A stretch of DNA of 64,000 bases from contig NZ_BAAAZF010000001.1 of assembly GCF_039536765.1 (NCBI RefSeq), positions 2,625,501 to 2,689,500 on the forward strand, given 5' to 3'. Below the pieces are notes generated by a model that was not told the origin of the DNA, ran no database searches, and worked only from the letters and a program-made list of their open reading frames with translations. Positions within the stretch are counted from its first letter, which is position 1; each line of letters opens with the position of its first letter. Positions 52,776-62,357 of this stretch are shown here, piece by piece. Both the position numbers and the translations under genes were made by a program. This stretch comes from Parerythrobacter jejuensis (GTDB lineage Bacteria > Pseudomonadota > Alphaproteobacteria > Sphingomonadales > Sphingomonadaceae).

Positions 52776-54521
52776 ATGAGCATCAATATTGGCCCTGCCA
52801 CCAGCGACGAGCTGCGGCCCCGCATTGCGGTGATTGGTGTTGGGGGAGCTGGCGGCAACGCCATCGCCAACATGATTGCGGCGCAGATCGAAGGCGTCGA
52901 TTTCATCGTCGCCAATACCGATGCACAGGCGCTCAACACATCGTCCGCTGAACAGCGATTGCAGCTCGGCCCGGATATTACCGGCGGCCTTGGTGCGGGC
53001 GCGCGACCGGAAGTGGGCAAGGCTGCGGCTGAAGAAACAGTCGCCGAGCTTGAAGACATTCTCGACGGCGTGAACATGTGCTTCATCGCAGCAGGTATGG
53101 GCGGCGGTACCGGCACAGGTGCGGCCCCCGTGATTGCCGAGGCGGCACGGCGCAAAGGTGTTTTGACCGTCGGCGTCGTGACCAAGCCATTCCTGTTCGA
53201 GGGTACGCGACGGATGCGGGCGGCAGAAGCCGGCATCGACGAGCTTCAAAAGCATGTCGATACGTTGATTGTAATCCCGAACCAGAACCTGTTCCTGATC
53301 GCCAAGGCGGAAACGACCTTCAAGGAAGCCTTCCAGCTGGCCGATGAAGTGCTGCAGCAGGGTGTGCGCTCGATCACCGATTTGATGGTGATGCCTGGCC
53401 TGATCAACCTCGACTTTGCCGACGTGAAATCGGTGATGGAGGAAATGGGCAAGGCCATGATGGGCACCGGCGAGGGCGAGGGTGAGAACCGTGCTCTCGA
53501 AGCTGCCGAGCGTGCGATTGCCAATCCGTTGCTCGATGGGGTCAGCATGACTGGCGCCAAGGGGGTGATCATTTCGATCATCGGTGGCGAAGACATGAAG
53601 CTGCTCGAAGTCGACGAGGCGGCGAACCATATTCGCGAGCTGGTCGATGAAGACGCCAACATCATCTGGGGCTCGGCATTCAATCCCGATCTCGACGGCA
53701 AGATCCGTGTATCGGTCGTTGCGACCGGTATCGAACAGGGAGAGGCCGGTGCGGTCACGACTTCGCAGGCCATGTCGCTGGGCGGGGGCCGTGCGCCGAA
53801 GCGCCCGGTTCTGGAATTGCCGGAAGAAGACGAAGCCTTCGAAGATGATGGCGGCGACAGCATGTCGCTCGACGCTCCGACCGACGAGGTAGAACCTCTC
53901 GGCCTTTCGATGACCGATCTCGCTTCGGATGAAGACGATGATGAGGCGGAAGACGTCGAAGGCATTGTCGATCCCCTCGCCGGGATGCGCAATGAAAGCG
54001 ATGAAGATCCCGAGCAGGCAGCCGACCCCGAAGATGCAACCGACGATAGCCAGTTCGGCAGTTCGATCGATGACCAGGACGGCTTTGCCGCTGAAAGTGG
54101 CGACAGCGATGCGAGCACGGACGACTGGAGCGATGTGCCCGAGCCGGCCGGAGACGATACGCTCGATCTGACCGAAGGCCAGCAGGCCGACGGTGCCGCA
54201 GAATCGGCAGGCGGTTCTGCCGAAGGGGGCTCCGCAGAAGGTGGAGATGATTTGCTCGGTGATGCAGACCGTCTGGCTGAACGCGATGAGCCCGTTGAAC
54301 CCGCTCCTGCCGCAGGCAAGCGTCGCGGACTGGTTGCCGGTGGCGCCGGTTCCGGTGATGGCGGCGGTGATGCTGGCGGCAGCACCTTGTTCGAGAGAAT
54401 GGCCAGCCTGTCGCGTGGCAGCTCGTCCAAGGACGAGCCTGAAGATGAAGACGGTGAAGATGATGACGAGGGCGGCTCGCTCAACATTCCGCGCTTCCTC
54501 GGGCGGCAGAACAACCAATAA
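52776..54521 (+). CDS. ftsZ: Cell division protein FtsZ with long acidic linker
   Basis: 581 residues, much longer than the 380-400 of E. coli FtsZ but within the alphaproteobacterial range. Tubulin-like GTPase that forms the Z-ring. Signatures: [27 protein letters not shown], the GTP loop [18 protein letters not shown] (about residue 105) and the C-terminal domain ending near residue 320. About 225 residues of acidic, Asp/Glu/Ser/Gly-rich linker follow, then the conserved terminal peptide [13 protein letters not shown] that binds FtsA and other partners. GGAG lies 10 bases before the ATG. It follows ftsA after 165 bases with DnaA and GATTC sites. Confidence 0.97.
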   Translation: MSINIGPATSDELRPRIAVIGVGGAGGNAIANMIAAQIEGVDFIVANTDAQALNTSSAEQRLQLGPDITGGLGAGARPEVGKAAAEETVAELEDILDGVNMCFIAAGMGGGTGTGAAPVIAEAARRKGVLTVGVVTKPFLFEGTRRMRAAEAGIDELQKHVDTLIVIPNQNLFLIAKAETTFKEAFQLADEVLQQGVRSITDLMVMPGLINLDFADVKSVMEEMGKAMMGTGEGEGENRALEAAERAIANPLLDGVSMTGAKGVIISIIGGEDMKLLEVDEAANHIRELVDEDANIIWGSAFNPDLDGKIRVSVVATGIEQGEAGAVTTSQAMSLGGGRAPKRPVLELPEEDEAFEDDGGDSMSLDAPTDEVEPLGLSMTDLASDEDDDEAEDVEGIVDPLAGMRNESDEDPEQAADPEDATDDSQFGSSIDDQDGFAAESGDSDASTDDWSDVPEPAGDDTLDLTEGQQADGAAESAGGSAEGGSAEGGDDLLGDADRLAERDEPVEPAPAAGKRRGLVAGGAGSGDGGGDAGGSTLFERMASLSRGSSSKDEPEDEDGEDDDEGGSLNIPRFLGRQNNQ

Positions 54522-54599
54522 CGCTTGAAAATCCGCCCGTAGCCTGATTTTGGCGCGGTTCAGCTGGAACTGTTTAGGCCAGCAGCGTTAGGACCATTG

Positions 54600-56447
54600 A
54601 TGGCAAGACTACGCTTCTTCCAGGCTTCCGCAGTTGCGGCGGCTGTGATTGTTCCGTTGCCTGTTGCCACCGCCATGGCGCAGGGGACGGGCACCGCTGT
54701 GGTCCAGCCGCTTCCGCCGCCTGCAGCCCAGTCTCTCAACACCGCGCTGCGGAGGTTGGCGCGCAATCCCCGCAATCTCGATGCCCTGATCGCTGCCGGC
54801 ACCGCTTCGCTCGAGCTCGGCGATGTGGATGCGGCAGTGGGATTTTTTGGCCGGGCGGACGAGCTTGCGCCGGGTGATCCGCGCGCGAAGGCAGGCAAGG
54901 CCGCGGCTTATGTCCGCAAGCGCCGGCCTGTAGAAGCGTTGCGGCTGTTCCGGGAAGCTGAAGAGGGCGGGGTAGAAATCGTCAGGTTGGCAGCAGACCA
55001 TGGGTTGGCTTTCGATCTGGTCGGCAACAACCGCGAGGCGCAAGCCGCCTACAGACGAGCACTGTCGCGCGGAGAATCCGCAGAGGTTTCACGCCGGTTG
55101 GCGCTGAGTCAGGCCATTGACGGCAATCGGCAAGGCTTCGAACAGACCTTGCGTCCACTGTTGGCGCGCCGCGATTTTGCCTCCTATCGCACGCGCGCTT
55201 TCGGGTTGGCGATTTTGGGACGGGCAGACGAGGCGGTGGCGATTACCGAAGCCGTGATGCCCCGCAATATGGCCGACCAACTGGCGCCCTATCTGCGCTA
55301 TATGCCACGCCTCACCAAAGCGCAGCAGGCTGCTGCCGCGAATTTGGGCATTTATCCGGGAGCCGCGCAGATCGGGCGGGATGATCCCCGGATTGCCGGA
55401 ATGGCAGGTTCGGCAGCGAGCAGCAGCACAGCTCGATCCGCAGACGCCGGGCTTGCCCCCTCAGGTGAGCCACTCGGCACGCCGGCGACTGGATCCGTTG
55501 CAGCGGTGCCTGCCAACCCTGATTCGCCGGCCGGCGCCCAGCAGAATCGTATCGAAAGACTCGCCAGCGCCGCGCGCCGCGAATCCGCTTCGGATCCCTT
55601 GACCCGTTCGCGTGAACGCCCTCGCGTAGTCCGTGCGGTTGAAGCAGCTCCGCAACGAGCGGCCGAGGCCGCGCGTAATGAGCCGGTGGAAGTGGAAGTG
55701 CAGGACGCGCCTGCCAGCGTAGAACCAGCGGCCCAGGAGGTCGTCGCGACGGCGGCTGAAAGCCAGCCGGTTGCGGCGTTACCGGCACAGGCTGCTGTGT
55801 CAGTGCAGACGCCAGAACCGGTATCCACTCCTCCGGTTGTTGTGGCTTCGATTGAGGATACTTCGCCCGCGCCAGGATTCGATCTTGCGCAGCTTGATCA
55901 GTCTCGGTCGGCCCAGCAGCCATCTGCGGTGACGTCCGTATCCGATGCTCCATCGCCTGCCAGCACCGTGGCACAAGCATCGGTGGCCCCAACGGCCACA
56001 CCTTCTACACCACCCGCTCCTCCCGCTCCGACGCCCTCGGTGCTCGACGCGTTTGCCGACTTGGCCGGACCGGTAGCGCCGCCGGTTACCGCTGCAAGGG
56101 GTGCCGTCGATATCAGCGCGATCGAGCCTCCTCGCGAGGTGGAGGAAGCGCCTGAAGCGGAACCGGAAAAGCCTGCCCATCCCAGCCGTTTTTGGGTCCA
56201 GGTGGCAACGGGCCGCGACCGCAGTGCGCTCCGTTTCGATTGGCGCCGTATCAGTCGTCAGGCTGCGCCGCTGCTCTCAGACAAGGACCCCTATGTTACC
56301 CCATGGGGGCAAACCAACCGGCTTCTTGCGGGGCCGTTCCCGAGCCGTACAGCGGCCCGCAACGCTTTGAATCAAATGAAGGAAAAAGGCATTGATGCCT
56401 TCACCTTCACCAGCCCCGAAGGGCAGGAAATCGAACAATTGCGTTAG
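54600..56447 (+). CDS. Secreted TPR and SPOR-domain protein
   Basis: 615 residues. Signal peptide (AVAAAVIVPLPVATAMA), TPR-like helical repeats at about 40-260 (LIAAGTASLELGDVDAAVGF and related), a long Ala/Pro/Gln/Ser low-complexity region (about 265-520), and a C-terminal SPOR domain (about 535-615, RFWVQVATGRDRSALRFDW ... GPFPSRTAARNALNQMKEKG). SPOR domains bind septal peptidoglycan, so a periplasmic division or cell-wall role is likely. It directly follows ftsZ on the same strand with a 78-base gap. ATG 54600 is preferred over the TTG one codon earlier; AGGA lies upstream. Confidence 0.85.
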   Translation: MARLRFFQASAVAAAVIVPLPVATAMAQGTGTAVVQPLPPPAAQSLNTALRRLARNPRNLDALIAAGTASLELGDVDAAVGFFGRADELAPGDPRAKAGKAAAYVRKRRPVEALRLFREAEEGGVEIVRLAADHGLAFDLVGNNREAQAAYRRALSRGESAEVSRRLALSQAIDGNRQGFEQTLRPLLARRDFASYRTRAFGLAILGRADEAVAITEAVMPRNMADQLAPYLRYMPRLTKAQQAAAANLGIYPGAAQIGRDDPRIAGMAGSAASSSTARSADAGLAPSGEPLGTPATGSVAAVPANPDSPAGAQQNRIERLASAARRESASDPLTRSRERPRVVRAVEAAPQRAAEAARNEPVEVEVQDAPASVEPAAQEVVATAAESQPVAALPAQAAVSVQTPEPVSTPPVVVASIEDTSPAPGFDLAQLDQSRSAQQPSAVTSVSDAPSPASTVAQASVAPTATPSTPPAPPAPTPSVLDAFADLAGPVAPPVTAARGAVDISAIEPPREVEEAPEAEPEKPAHPSRFWVQVATGRDRSALRFDWRRISRQAAPLLSDKDPYVTPWGQTNRLLAGPFPSRTAARNALNQMKEKGIDAFTFTSPEGQEIEQLR

Positions 56448-56578
56448 GCAATTCGGCGGCTTTTGCACATGCTTTGAACAAGCTGGATTGGTTCTCCCCA
56501 AGGATCGGTGGAGCAGCCATTGCGTGATCGGCACCGGGCGGGCCATGTCGCTGCCATGCAATCCATAAATCCCCCGCG

Positions 56579-57085
56579 ATGACCAGTCCCCTCAGCGAAT
56601 TCCAGGGCAATGATGATGCCGCGCCGGTGGATATGCTCGCCGCATTGTTCGAAGCGCGTGGCTGGTCGATCGAGGAGCTCTCCGACGACGAGATCACAGG
56701 CGAGGTGCAGGGCAGTTGGGCAAAATTCCAGCTGCGCGGAATCTGGCGGGCGGAAGACAATGTGCTGCAACTGGTCTGCATTCCGGATATTCGCGTAGCG
56801 CAAGACAAGCGTGGCGCGGCGCAAGAGCTGCTCGCACTGATCAACGAACAGATGTGGCTGGGCCATTTCGACATGTGGTCGAACGGCGGCGTCATCATCT
56901 ATCGCCACGGCACGCTGCTACCTGATGACGGGATGCTCAGTCTACGTCAGGCGCAAGCCTTGGTGGAGACTGCGGTGGACGAATGTGACCGGTTCTACCC
57001 CGCATTCCAATTCGTGTTGTGGGGGGATAAGGCCCCACGCGACGCGCTCGATGCGGCGATGGTCGATGCGATAGGTGAGGCCTGA
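56579..57085 (+). CDS. YbjN domain-containing protein
   Basis: 168 residues. Matches the YbjN (DUF1790) family: an alpha/beta domain with ITGEVQGSWAKFQLRGIWR and LLALINEQMWLGHFDMWSNG followed by RHGTLLPDDGMLSLRQAQAL. The family resembles type III secretion chaperone folds and is probably a protein-binding scaffold; no catalytic residues are known. No signal peptide. It lies between the TPR-SPOR gene and proC; the 131-base gap before it shows nothing recognisable. Confidence 0.88.
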   Translation: MTSPLSEFQGNDDAAPVDMLAALFEARGWSIEELSDDEITGEVQGSWAKFQLRGIWRAEDNVLQLVCIPDIRVAQDKRGAAQELLALINEQMWLGHFDMWSNGGVIIYRHGTLLPDDGMLSLRQAQALVETAVDECDRFYPAFQFVLWGDKAPRDALDAAMVDAIGEA

Positions 57086-57118
57086 CAAAGCAGCCCGGGC
57101 GCGCTAGCACGCCTGACT

Positions 57119-57925
57119 ATGTCCATTACCAATATGCTCATTGTCGGCTTTGGCACCATGACGGGCGCTATGGTCGAAGGCTGGCTCAAGGCCGGCCGGC
57201 CCGCCACTACTTTCACGATCTATCACCCGCGCGGCAAAGATGTGCCCGATGGCGCGCAAATGGTGACGCAGTGGCCCGCACACCCCTTCGATGTCGTATT
57301 GCTCGGGGTGAAGCCGCATATGCTGGACGATGTCGCGCCTGGGCTGAAGGATGCCGTCGGGCCTGAGACGGTTGTCATATCCGTCCTCGCCGGGGTTGAA
57401 CTGGCAAGCCTGCGCGACAGATTTGCCGATGCCGCGGCGATTGTGCGGTTCATGCCGAATCTGGCCTGTGCCCTGGGCAAGTCGCCCAATGCCCTTGTGG
57501 CGGAAGGCTTGTCCGAAGCTGGCAAGGTCGACATTACAGCGCTCGCCCAGGAACTGGGTTCTGCCGAATGGCTTGAAAGCGAAGGGGATTTCGATCTCGT
57601 CACGGCCTTGGCCGGATCGGGTCCCGGCTTCACCTATCGCTTTATCGACGCCCTGGCCGCTGCAGCTTCCCGTCTGGGTCTGGAGGAACAGCAAGCAGGG
57701 CGTCTCGCCCTCCAGATGGTCGAGGGTGCCTCTGCCCTCGCGGCGCGTTCCGAGTTCAGCCCAGGCGAGCTGGCGCAGCGTGTGGCGAGCCCGGGCGGAA
57801 TGACCCAGAAAGGGCTGGACGTGCTGGATGGCGATGATGCCCTTATTACCCTGCTCACCGATACGCTCCACTCTGCGCGCGACAGGGGCGCTGAAATGGC
57901 GGCCCAGGCGCGTCGCCAGGGTTAA
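57119..57925 (+). CDS. proC: Pyrroline-5-carboxylate reductase
   Basis: 268 residues. Last step of proline synthesis. Rossmann motif MLIVGFGTMTGAMVEGWLKA, VILGVKPHML-like VVLLGVKPHMLDDV, VRFMPNLACALGKS, and the C-terminal ALAGSGPGFTYRFIDALAAA with TGGMTQKGLD-like PGGMTQKGLDVL. The usual G-x-G-x-x-G is present as GFGTMTGAM. proB, an earlier step, lies 3.3 kb away. Confidence 0.95.
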   Translation: MSITNMLIVGFGTMTGAMVEGWLKAGRPATTFTIYHPRGKDVPDGAQMVTQWPAHPFDVVLLGVKPHMLDDVAPGLKDAVGPETVVISVLAGVELASLRDRFADAAAIVRFMPNLACALGKSPNALVAEGLSEAGKVDITALAQELGSAEWLESEGDFDLVTALAGSGPGFTYRFIDALAAAASRLGLEEQQAGRLALQMVEGASALAARSEFSPGELAQRVASPGGMTQKGLDVLDGDDALITLLTDTLHSARDRGAEMAAQARRQG

Positions 57926-57956
57926 TCGCTGTTCATCGAAAAGACCGCGATTGCCC

Positions 57957-57985
57957 TTGAAATTCGGCGGTTTTGGGCTGATATT
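57957..57985 (+). promoter_or_regulatory. Candidate promoter of the BI-1 gene
   Basis: TTGAAA, a 17-base spacer, then GATATT (five and four of six matches to the sigma-70 boxes), about 50 bases upstream of the start at 58037. Directly after the proC stop, so the BI-1 gene probably has its own promoter. Confidence 0.4.
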
Positions 57986-58036
57986 GACCCCATACCGGAG
58001 CTATTGGGCTGCCGGACAGAAGGAGTTTGGATCGAA

Positions 58037-58813
58037 ATGGCAAATTGGAACGACCCCCGGCAGTCGCAGACGGGCTTCGGCTCCGTCCCGCGCGCAGGTG
58101 GCGACGTTGCTTCGCGCACCACGTTTGATGCGGGCCTGCGCAAGCATATGCTGTCGATTTACAATTACATGGCATCGGGCATTTTGCTGACCGGTGTCGT
58201 CGCAATGCTCACAGCACAATCGGGCCTGGCCCTGACATTCGCCTCCGGCCCAATGATGTGGCTTGTGGCCTTGTCTCCGCTGGCAGTGGTCTTCGCGATG
58301 AGCTTCGGCCGCAACAAGTTCAGCACCGCAACCTTGCAGATGATGTTCTGGGGCTTCGCGATCCTGATGGGTCTTTCGCTTTCTACGATCTTCCTCGTCT
58401 ATACCGGCGGTTCGATCGCAGCGACATTCTTCGCCACGGCGGGCGCCTTCGCGGGTCTCAGCCTCTTCGGCTACACTACGAAGAAGGACCTGTCCGGAAT
58501 GGGCAGCTTCCTGATCATGGGTGTCATTGGCCTCATCATCGCCAGCGTGATCAACTTCTGGCTCCAGTCAAGTGCGCTCGAGCTGGCTGTCAGCTTCCTC
58601 GGTGTACTGATCTTCGCAGGCCTGACCGCCTACGATACGCAGCGGCTCAAGACTGAGTATCTGCAGATCCAGCAGCTTGCGGTTTCGAACCCGGGCGTTG
58701 CGGCGCAGTATCCAGTTGGCAAGATGGTGATCCTGGGAGCTCTCAGTCTCTATCTCGATTTCATCAACATGTTCCTGTTCCTGCTGCGCTTCATGGGTGC
58801 GGCCCGCGAATAG
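58037..58813 (+). CDS. Bax inhibitor-1/YccA family membrane protein
   Basis: 258 residues with about seven transmembrane helices and a hydrophilic N-terminus (MANWNDPRQSQTGFG). BI-1 family proteins (E. coli YbhL/YccA) act as ion or proton-calcium leaks or as FtsH modulators. Family segments: TFDAGLRKHMLSIYNYMASG, GFAILMGLSLSTIFLVYTGG, AGLTAYDTQRLKTEYLQ and ILGALSLYLDFINMFLFLLR, the last two holding the conserved Asp residues. AGGAG lies about 11 bases upstream of the ATG. A terminator follows. Confidence 0.92.
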   Translation: MANWNDPRQSQTGFGSVPRAGGDVASRTTFDAGLRKHMLSIYNYMASGILLTGVVAMLTAQSGLALTFASGPMMWLVALSPLAVVFAMSFGRNKFSTATLQMMFWGFAILMGLSLSTIFLVYTGGSIAATFFATAGAFAGLSLFGYTTKKDLSGMGSFLIMGVIGLIIASVINFWLQSSALELAVSFLGVLIFAGLTAYDTQRLKTEYLQIQQLAVSNPGVAAQYPVGKMVILGALSLYLDFINMFLFLLRFMGAARE

Positions 58814-58864
58814 GCCGGAACGGCCATTTCCCGCGCACTGTCGCAGGAATGACTCAATTGATCG

Positions 58865-58898
58865 TGCCCGGGGTGCAAATTGCACCTCGGGCATTTTC
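58865..58898 (+). terminator. Intrinsic terminator after the BI-1 gene
   Basis: TGCCCGGGGTGCA / TGCACCTCGGGCA (12 of 13 Watson-Crick, one wobble) with an AAT loop and a TTTTC tail, 52 bases past the stop codon. Confidence 0.85.
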
Positions 58899-58988
58899 AT
58901 ATCTTCACGGGCGGGTTAGGGACGATCCTTCAGTTTCAGGCAGGGCACGCCTTGTCATGATCGTCGGACCTAGGAGGGTTGCACCCGC

Positions 58989-59999
58989 ATGATCACGCCA
59001 GTTTTCCAAAGAATCCGTCTTGTCGCCGTGGCGTTAGGCCTCGCCTCGCTTGTTGCCTGCGCAACGCCTGCGCCGCCACCACCGGCCCCCGTGGCCGCGC
59101 CGCCGCCAGTACAACTTGTGCCGTATCGCCCGCGCCCGCCTTTGGGTGCATCGACGATGATGTCCATCCCGCAAATAGGTGCCGATGGCGTGCGCCAGAC
59201 GATCAATGCCGGGATCACACCTGCCCAGACGATCTGGAACATGCGCGCGGCGCTGAATGTCGCCACGCTGAATTGCCAGGATCCGCAATTTGCCAATCTT
59301 CTGCCGAATTATTCGGCTTTTCTGACCAATTTCCGCCGGCCCCTGCGAACCGCCAATTCGGCGGTGACCCGCGAATTTCGTGATCGTTTTGGTCGCCGCT
59401 CCTATCGGGGTGAGCAAGACAGTTACATGACGCGTGTCTACAATTTTTACGCCCTGCCGCCGGCCCAGCGTGGCTTTTGCCAGGCAGCACTGGAAGTAAG
59501 CGCGGCATCGCTGACAGTAGCACCGGCCGACCTGGAGAGCTTTTCGGCCCGTTCGTTGCCGCGCCTCGATGCGGTGTTTGAAGACTTCTTCAGCTCGTAC
59601 GAACGCTACCAGCGCGACCTGGCCAGCTGGAATGCCACCTATGGCGTCAACGCTGTTCCAGGAACACCGGTGACCTCTGTGCCGCGCACAGGCTCCCTTG
59701 CGCCGACCCCGGCAGAACAGGTGCTGCTGCGCGAGACGCCCGACGGTATTTCGCGCCAGGCTATTACCGAGGCGCGGGCGGCCAATGCCACGGTAGAGGT
59801 CTTGCCATCGGTCGATCCGGGCGAGAGTGCTCCATCGAGCGAGGCGGCTCCGGCGGTTGAGGCGGCACCGGTGCTGGATACGACACCTGCGCCAGGGTTC
59901 GAGACGGCACCTGCGCCACAGCCCGACTCTGGCGGGATTGTGTTTTCCTCCACGCCGGTAGTCCAGTCGGAGCCGGGAACGGACGATCCGGACGGCTAA
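58989..59999 (+). CDS. Pro/Ala-rich lipoprotein, unknown
   Basis: 336 residues. Lipoprotein signal peptide with lipobox SLVAC (Cys24), then a proline-rich spacer (TPAPPPPAPVAAPPP), a helical folded core of about residues 60-215 (QTIWNMRAALNVATLNCQDP; ANLLPNYSAFLTNFRRPLRTA; YMTRVYNFYALPPAQRGFC) and an Ala/Pro/Ser-rich acidic tail. Two conserved-looking cysteines (NCQDP and GFCQAA) could form a disulfide. The core recalls lysozyme-like or peptidoglycan-associated alphaproteobacterial lipoproteins, but I cannot name the family. It lies between a terminator and obgE. Confidence 0.75.
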   Translation: MITPVFQRIRLVAVALGLASLVACATPAPPPPAPVAAPPPVQLVPYRPRPPLGASTMMSIPQIGADGVRQTINAGITPAQTIWNMRAALNVATLNCQDPQFANLLPNYSAFLTNFRRPLRTANSAVTREFRDRFGRRSYRGEQDSYMTRVYNFYALPPAQRGFCQAALEVSAASLTVAPADLESFSARSLPRLDAVFEDFFSSYERYQRDLASWNATYGVNAVPGTPVTSVPRTGSLAPTPAEQVLLRETPDGISRQAITEARAANATVEVLPSVDPGESAPSSEAAPAVEAAPVLDTTPAPGFETAPAPQPDSGGIVFSSTPVVQSEPGTDDPDG

Positions 60000-60127
60000 A
60001 CCTCGCGTCGGCCGCTAGGCCAGCCTGACAATCGATCGGCCAAGGCGGCGTGTTCCGCCGCCCGTTGCGTGTGGCTAATGGAAAACAAAGACTCCCGTTT
60101 CCGTGCGCAAATCCCTAGGTGGCATCC

Positions 60128-61183
60128 ATGCATTTTCTCGATCAGGCTAAAATCTACCTCAAGTCCGGTGCGGGTGGCCCCGGGGCTGTTAGCTTCCGGC
60201 GCGAGAAATATGTCGAATATGGCGGGCCTGATGGCGGCAATGGCGGCAAAGGCGGCGATATCGTGTTCGAGGCGGTGCAGGGTCTCAATACGCTGATCGA
60301 TTTCCGCTATGCCCAACACTTCAAGGCCAAGCGCGGCGAGCACGGGCAGGGCAAGGACAAGACCGGCGCTGGTGCGCCCGATCTGGTGATACCGGTGCCC
60401 GTTGGTACGCAGATATTGTCCGAGGACAAGGAAGAGATTCTGGCCGACTTTACCGAAGTGGGTGAGCAGGTTGTACTGCTTGAAGGTGGGATGGGTGGTC
60501 GCGGCAATGCGAGTTACAAATCCAGCACCAACCGGGCGCCGCGCCAGCATCAGCCGGGCACGCCAAGCGAGGAAATGTGGGTCTGGCTCAGGCTCAAACT
60601 GCTGGCCGATGTGGGCCTGCTGGGACTGCCGAATGCCGGCAAGAGCACCTTTATCAACGCGGTTTCGAATGCGAAGGCCAAGGTTGGCCATTATGCATTC
60701 ACCACGCTGGTGCCCAAGCTGGGCGTGGTCCATCACAAGGCGCGCGAATTCGTGCTGGCGGATATTCCCGGCCTGATCGAAGGCGCGGCGGATGGGGCCG
60801 GAATCGGTGACCGGTTCCTGGGCCATATCGAACGTTGCCGGGTCCTGATCCATCTCGTCGATATTTCCGGTGATGATCCCGCTGAAGCGTTTCGAACAGT
60901 AAATGCCGAGCTCGAGGCTTATGGCGCGGGACTGCACGAGAAGCCGCAGCTGGTCGCGCTCAACAAGCTCGATCTGGCGGACGAAGAACTCGCAGCGGCC
61001 TTTGCCGAAGAACTGCTGGAGGCCGGGGCAGACGAGGTCTTCGCGGTCTCAGGTGCGACCGGGGCAGGTCTGGAGCCGCTGCTCGACGCCGTTCTTGGCT
61101 ACTTGCCAGAACAAACCTCGACCGAGACCAATGCCGCGCCGGAAGAAGAAGGCGATAGTGACGGAGAATGGTCGCCCATTTGA
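60128..61183 (+). CDS. obgE: Ribosome-associated GTPase Obg
   Basis: 351 residues. Essential GTPase in 50S assembly and stress control. The glycine-rich Obg domain is clear (GGPGAVSFRREKYVEYGGPD and GGNGGKGGDIVFE), followed by the G domain: Walker A GLPNAGKSTFINAVS, G3 DIPGLIEGAADGAG, NKLDL and SGATG. ATG 60128 is chosen because AGGTGG lies 5 bases upstream and it begins the family N-terminus MHFLDQAKIYLKSG; an in-frame GTG at 60119 adds three residues. The acidic tail is typical. Confidence 0.97.
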   Translation: MHFLDQAKIYLKSGAGGPGAVSFRREKYVEYGGPDGGNGGKGGDIVFEAVQGLNTLIDFRYAQHFKAKRGEHGQGKDKTGAGAPDLVIPVPVGTQILSEDKEEILADFTEVGEQVVLLEGGMGGRGNASYKSSTNRAPRQHQPGTPSEEMWVWLRLKLLADVGLLGLPNAGKSTFINAVSNAKAKVGHYAFTTLVPKLGVVHHKAREFVLADIPGLIEGAADGAGIGDRFLGHIERCRVLIHLVDISGDDPAEAFRTVNAELEAYGAGLHEKPQLVALNKLDLADEELAAAFAEELLEAGADEVFAVSGATGAGLEPLLDAVLGYLPEQTSTETNAAPEEEGDSDGEWSPI

Positions 61184-61223
61184 GGCGCTTCAAATTGGCC
61201 CAATAGACCGCTAGGCGCATTGC

Positions 61224-62357
61224 ATGGCCATCCGGACTCTGAACGACTTGCAAGACAAGACCGCGTGCCCGCTGCTGGTGGTCAAACTCGGCTCTGCCTT
61301 GCTGGTCGATGGCGGGGGGCAGATCCGGCAGGATTGGCTCGACGGGCTGATCGAAACTCTCGCAGGTCTTCACCAGGCAGGGCAAAGGATTGTGTTGGTC
61401 AGCTCCGGCGCGATTGCCTTGGGGGCAGCGCGGTTGCGCTTGCCCGTCGGCGGTCGAGGGAGCCTGTCCGATGCGCAGGCAGCGGCATCGGTAGGCCAGA
61501 TTGCCTTGGCCGGATTGTGGTCCGAAGGGTTCGCGCGGCACGACATTGTTACAGCACAAATGCTGCTAACGTTGGATGACCTGGAAGACCGGCGGCGATA
61601 CCTCAATGCGTCTGCGACCTTGGGTCGGCTATTGGATGCGGGCGCCGTTCCGGTGATCAACGAGAATGACAGTGTCGCCACTGAAGAAATCCGCTTTGGC
61701 GATAATGATCGGCTGGCCGCGCGAGTGGCACAGGCAGCAGGTGCGCAGGCGGTTCTGCTGCTGTCTGACGTGGACGGATTGTTTGACCGGCACCCGGACG
61801 AGGATGGTGCAAGTTTGCTATCGGTGGTGGACACGATCGATTCCTCTATCCGCACGATGGCCAGCGACGGGTCCGGTTCGGGCCTCGGATCGGGCGGAAT
61901 GGTATCCAAAATCCAGGCCGCAGAAATGGCAACCCGCGCAGGTGTTGCCTTGGCTATTGCCAACGGAACGGCTGATCATCCGATCAAACGCGTGTTCAAT
62001 GAAGGCATTGGTACTCTGTTCTTGGCGCAGGAGCCCAACAGTGCGCGCAAAGGCTGGCTCGGAGGCAGGTTGGCCCCGGCTGGCTCGCTTCGGGTCGACA
62101 AGGGATGCGCCCAGGCGTTGCGCGATGGGGCCAGCTTGTTGGCCGCCGGGATCATTGGCGTTTCCGGAGCTTTCCAGCGCGGCGATTTGGTCACCATCTG
62201 CGATATGGGCGGGCGCAAACTGGCCCAGGGCCTGAGCGAATATGCGGTCGACGAATGCCTGGCCATTGCCGGGAAAAGAGCGGCTGACCAGGCCGACATT
62301 CTCGGCTATTCCCCGCGGGCAACGGTAATCCATCGCGACCACATGGTGATGCTATGA
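61224..62357 (+). CDS. proB: Glutamate 5-kinase
   Basis: 377 residues. First step of proline synthesis. Amino-acid kinase domain: VVKLGSALLVDGGGQIRQDW, VLVSSGAIALGAARL, PVINENDSVATEEIRFGDND and a C-terminal PUA domain (about 285-377) as in E. coli ProB. The partner proA is not in the window. Its stop overlaps the next gene by four bases. obgE is directly upstream, a common order. Confidence 0.96.
   Translation: MAIRTLNDLQDKTACPLLVVKLGSALLVDGGGQIRQDWLDGLIETLAGLHQAGQRIVLVSSGAIALGAARLRLPVGGRGSLSDAQAAASVGQIALAGLWSEGFARHDIVTAQMLLTLDDLEDRRRYLNASATLGRLLDAGAVPVINENDSVATEEIRFGDNDRLAARVAQAAGAQAVLLLSDVDGLFDRHPDEDGASLLSVVDTIDSSIRTMASDGSGSGLGSGGMVSKIQAAEMATRAGVALAIANGTADHPIKRVFNEGIGTLFLAQEPNSARKGWLGGRLAPAGSLRVDKGCAQALRDGASLLAAGIIGVSGAFQRGDLVTICDMGGRKLAQGLSEYAVDECLAIAGKRAADQADILGYSPRATVIHRDHMVML

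Noticed and set aside
52470-54518. 682-codon and 422-codon minus-strand open frames opposite ftsZ
   Set aside because: Shadows of the FtsZ core and its low-complexity linker; no start signals and unlikely composition.
57926-58036. Possible structured RNA (ybhL-type) upstream of the BI-1 gene
   Set aside because: A conserved RNA is known upstream of ybhL in Rhizobiales, but I could not fit a defined structure to this short leader by eye.
60044-60059. Hairpin GGCGG-CGTGTT-CCGCC before obgE
   Set aside because: Short stem without a following T-run; not convincing as a terminator or regulatory RNA.
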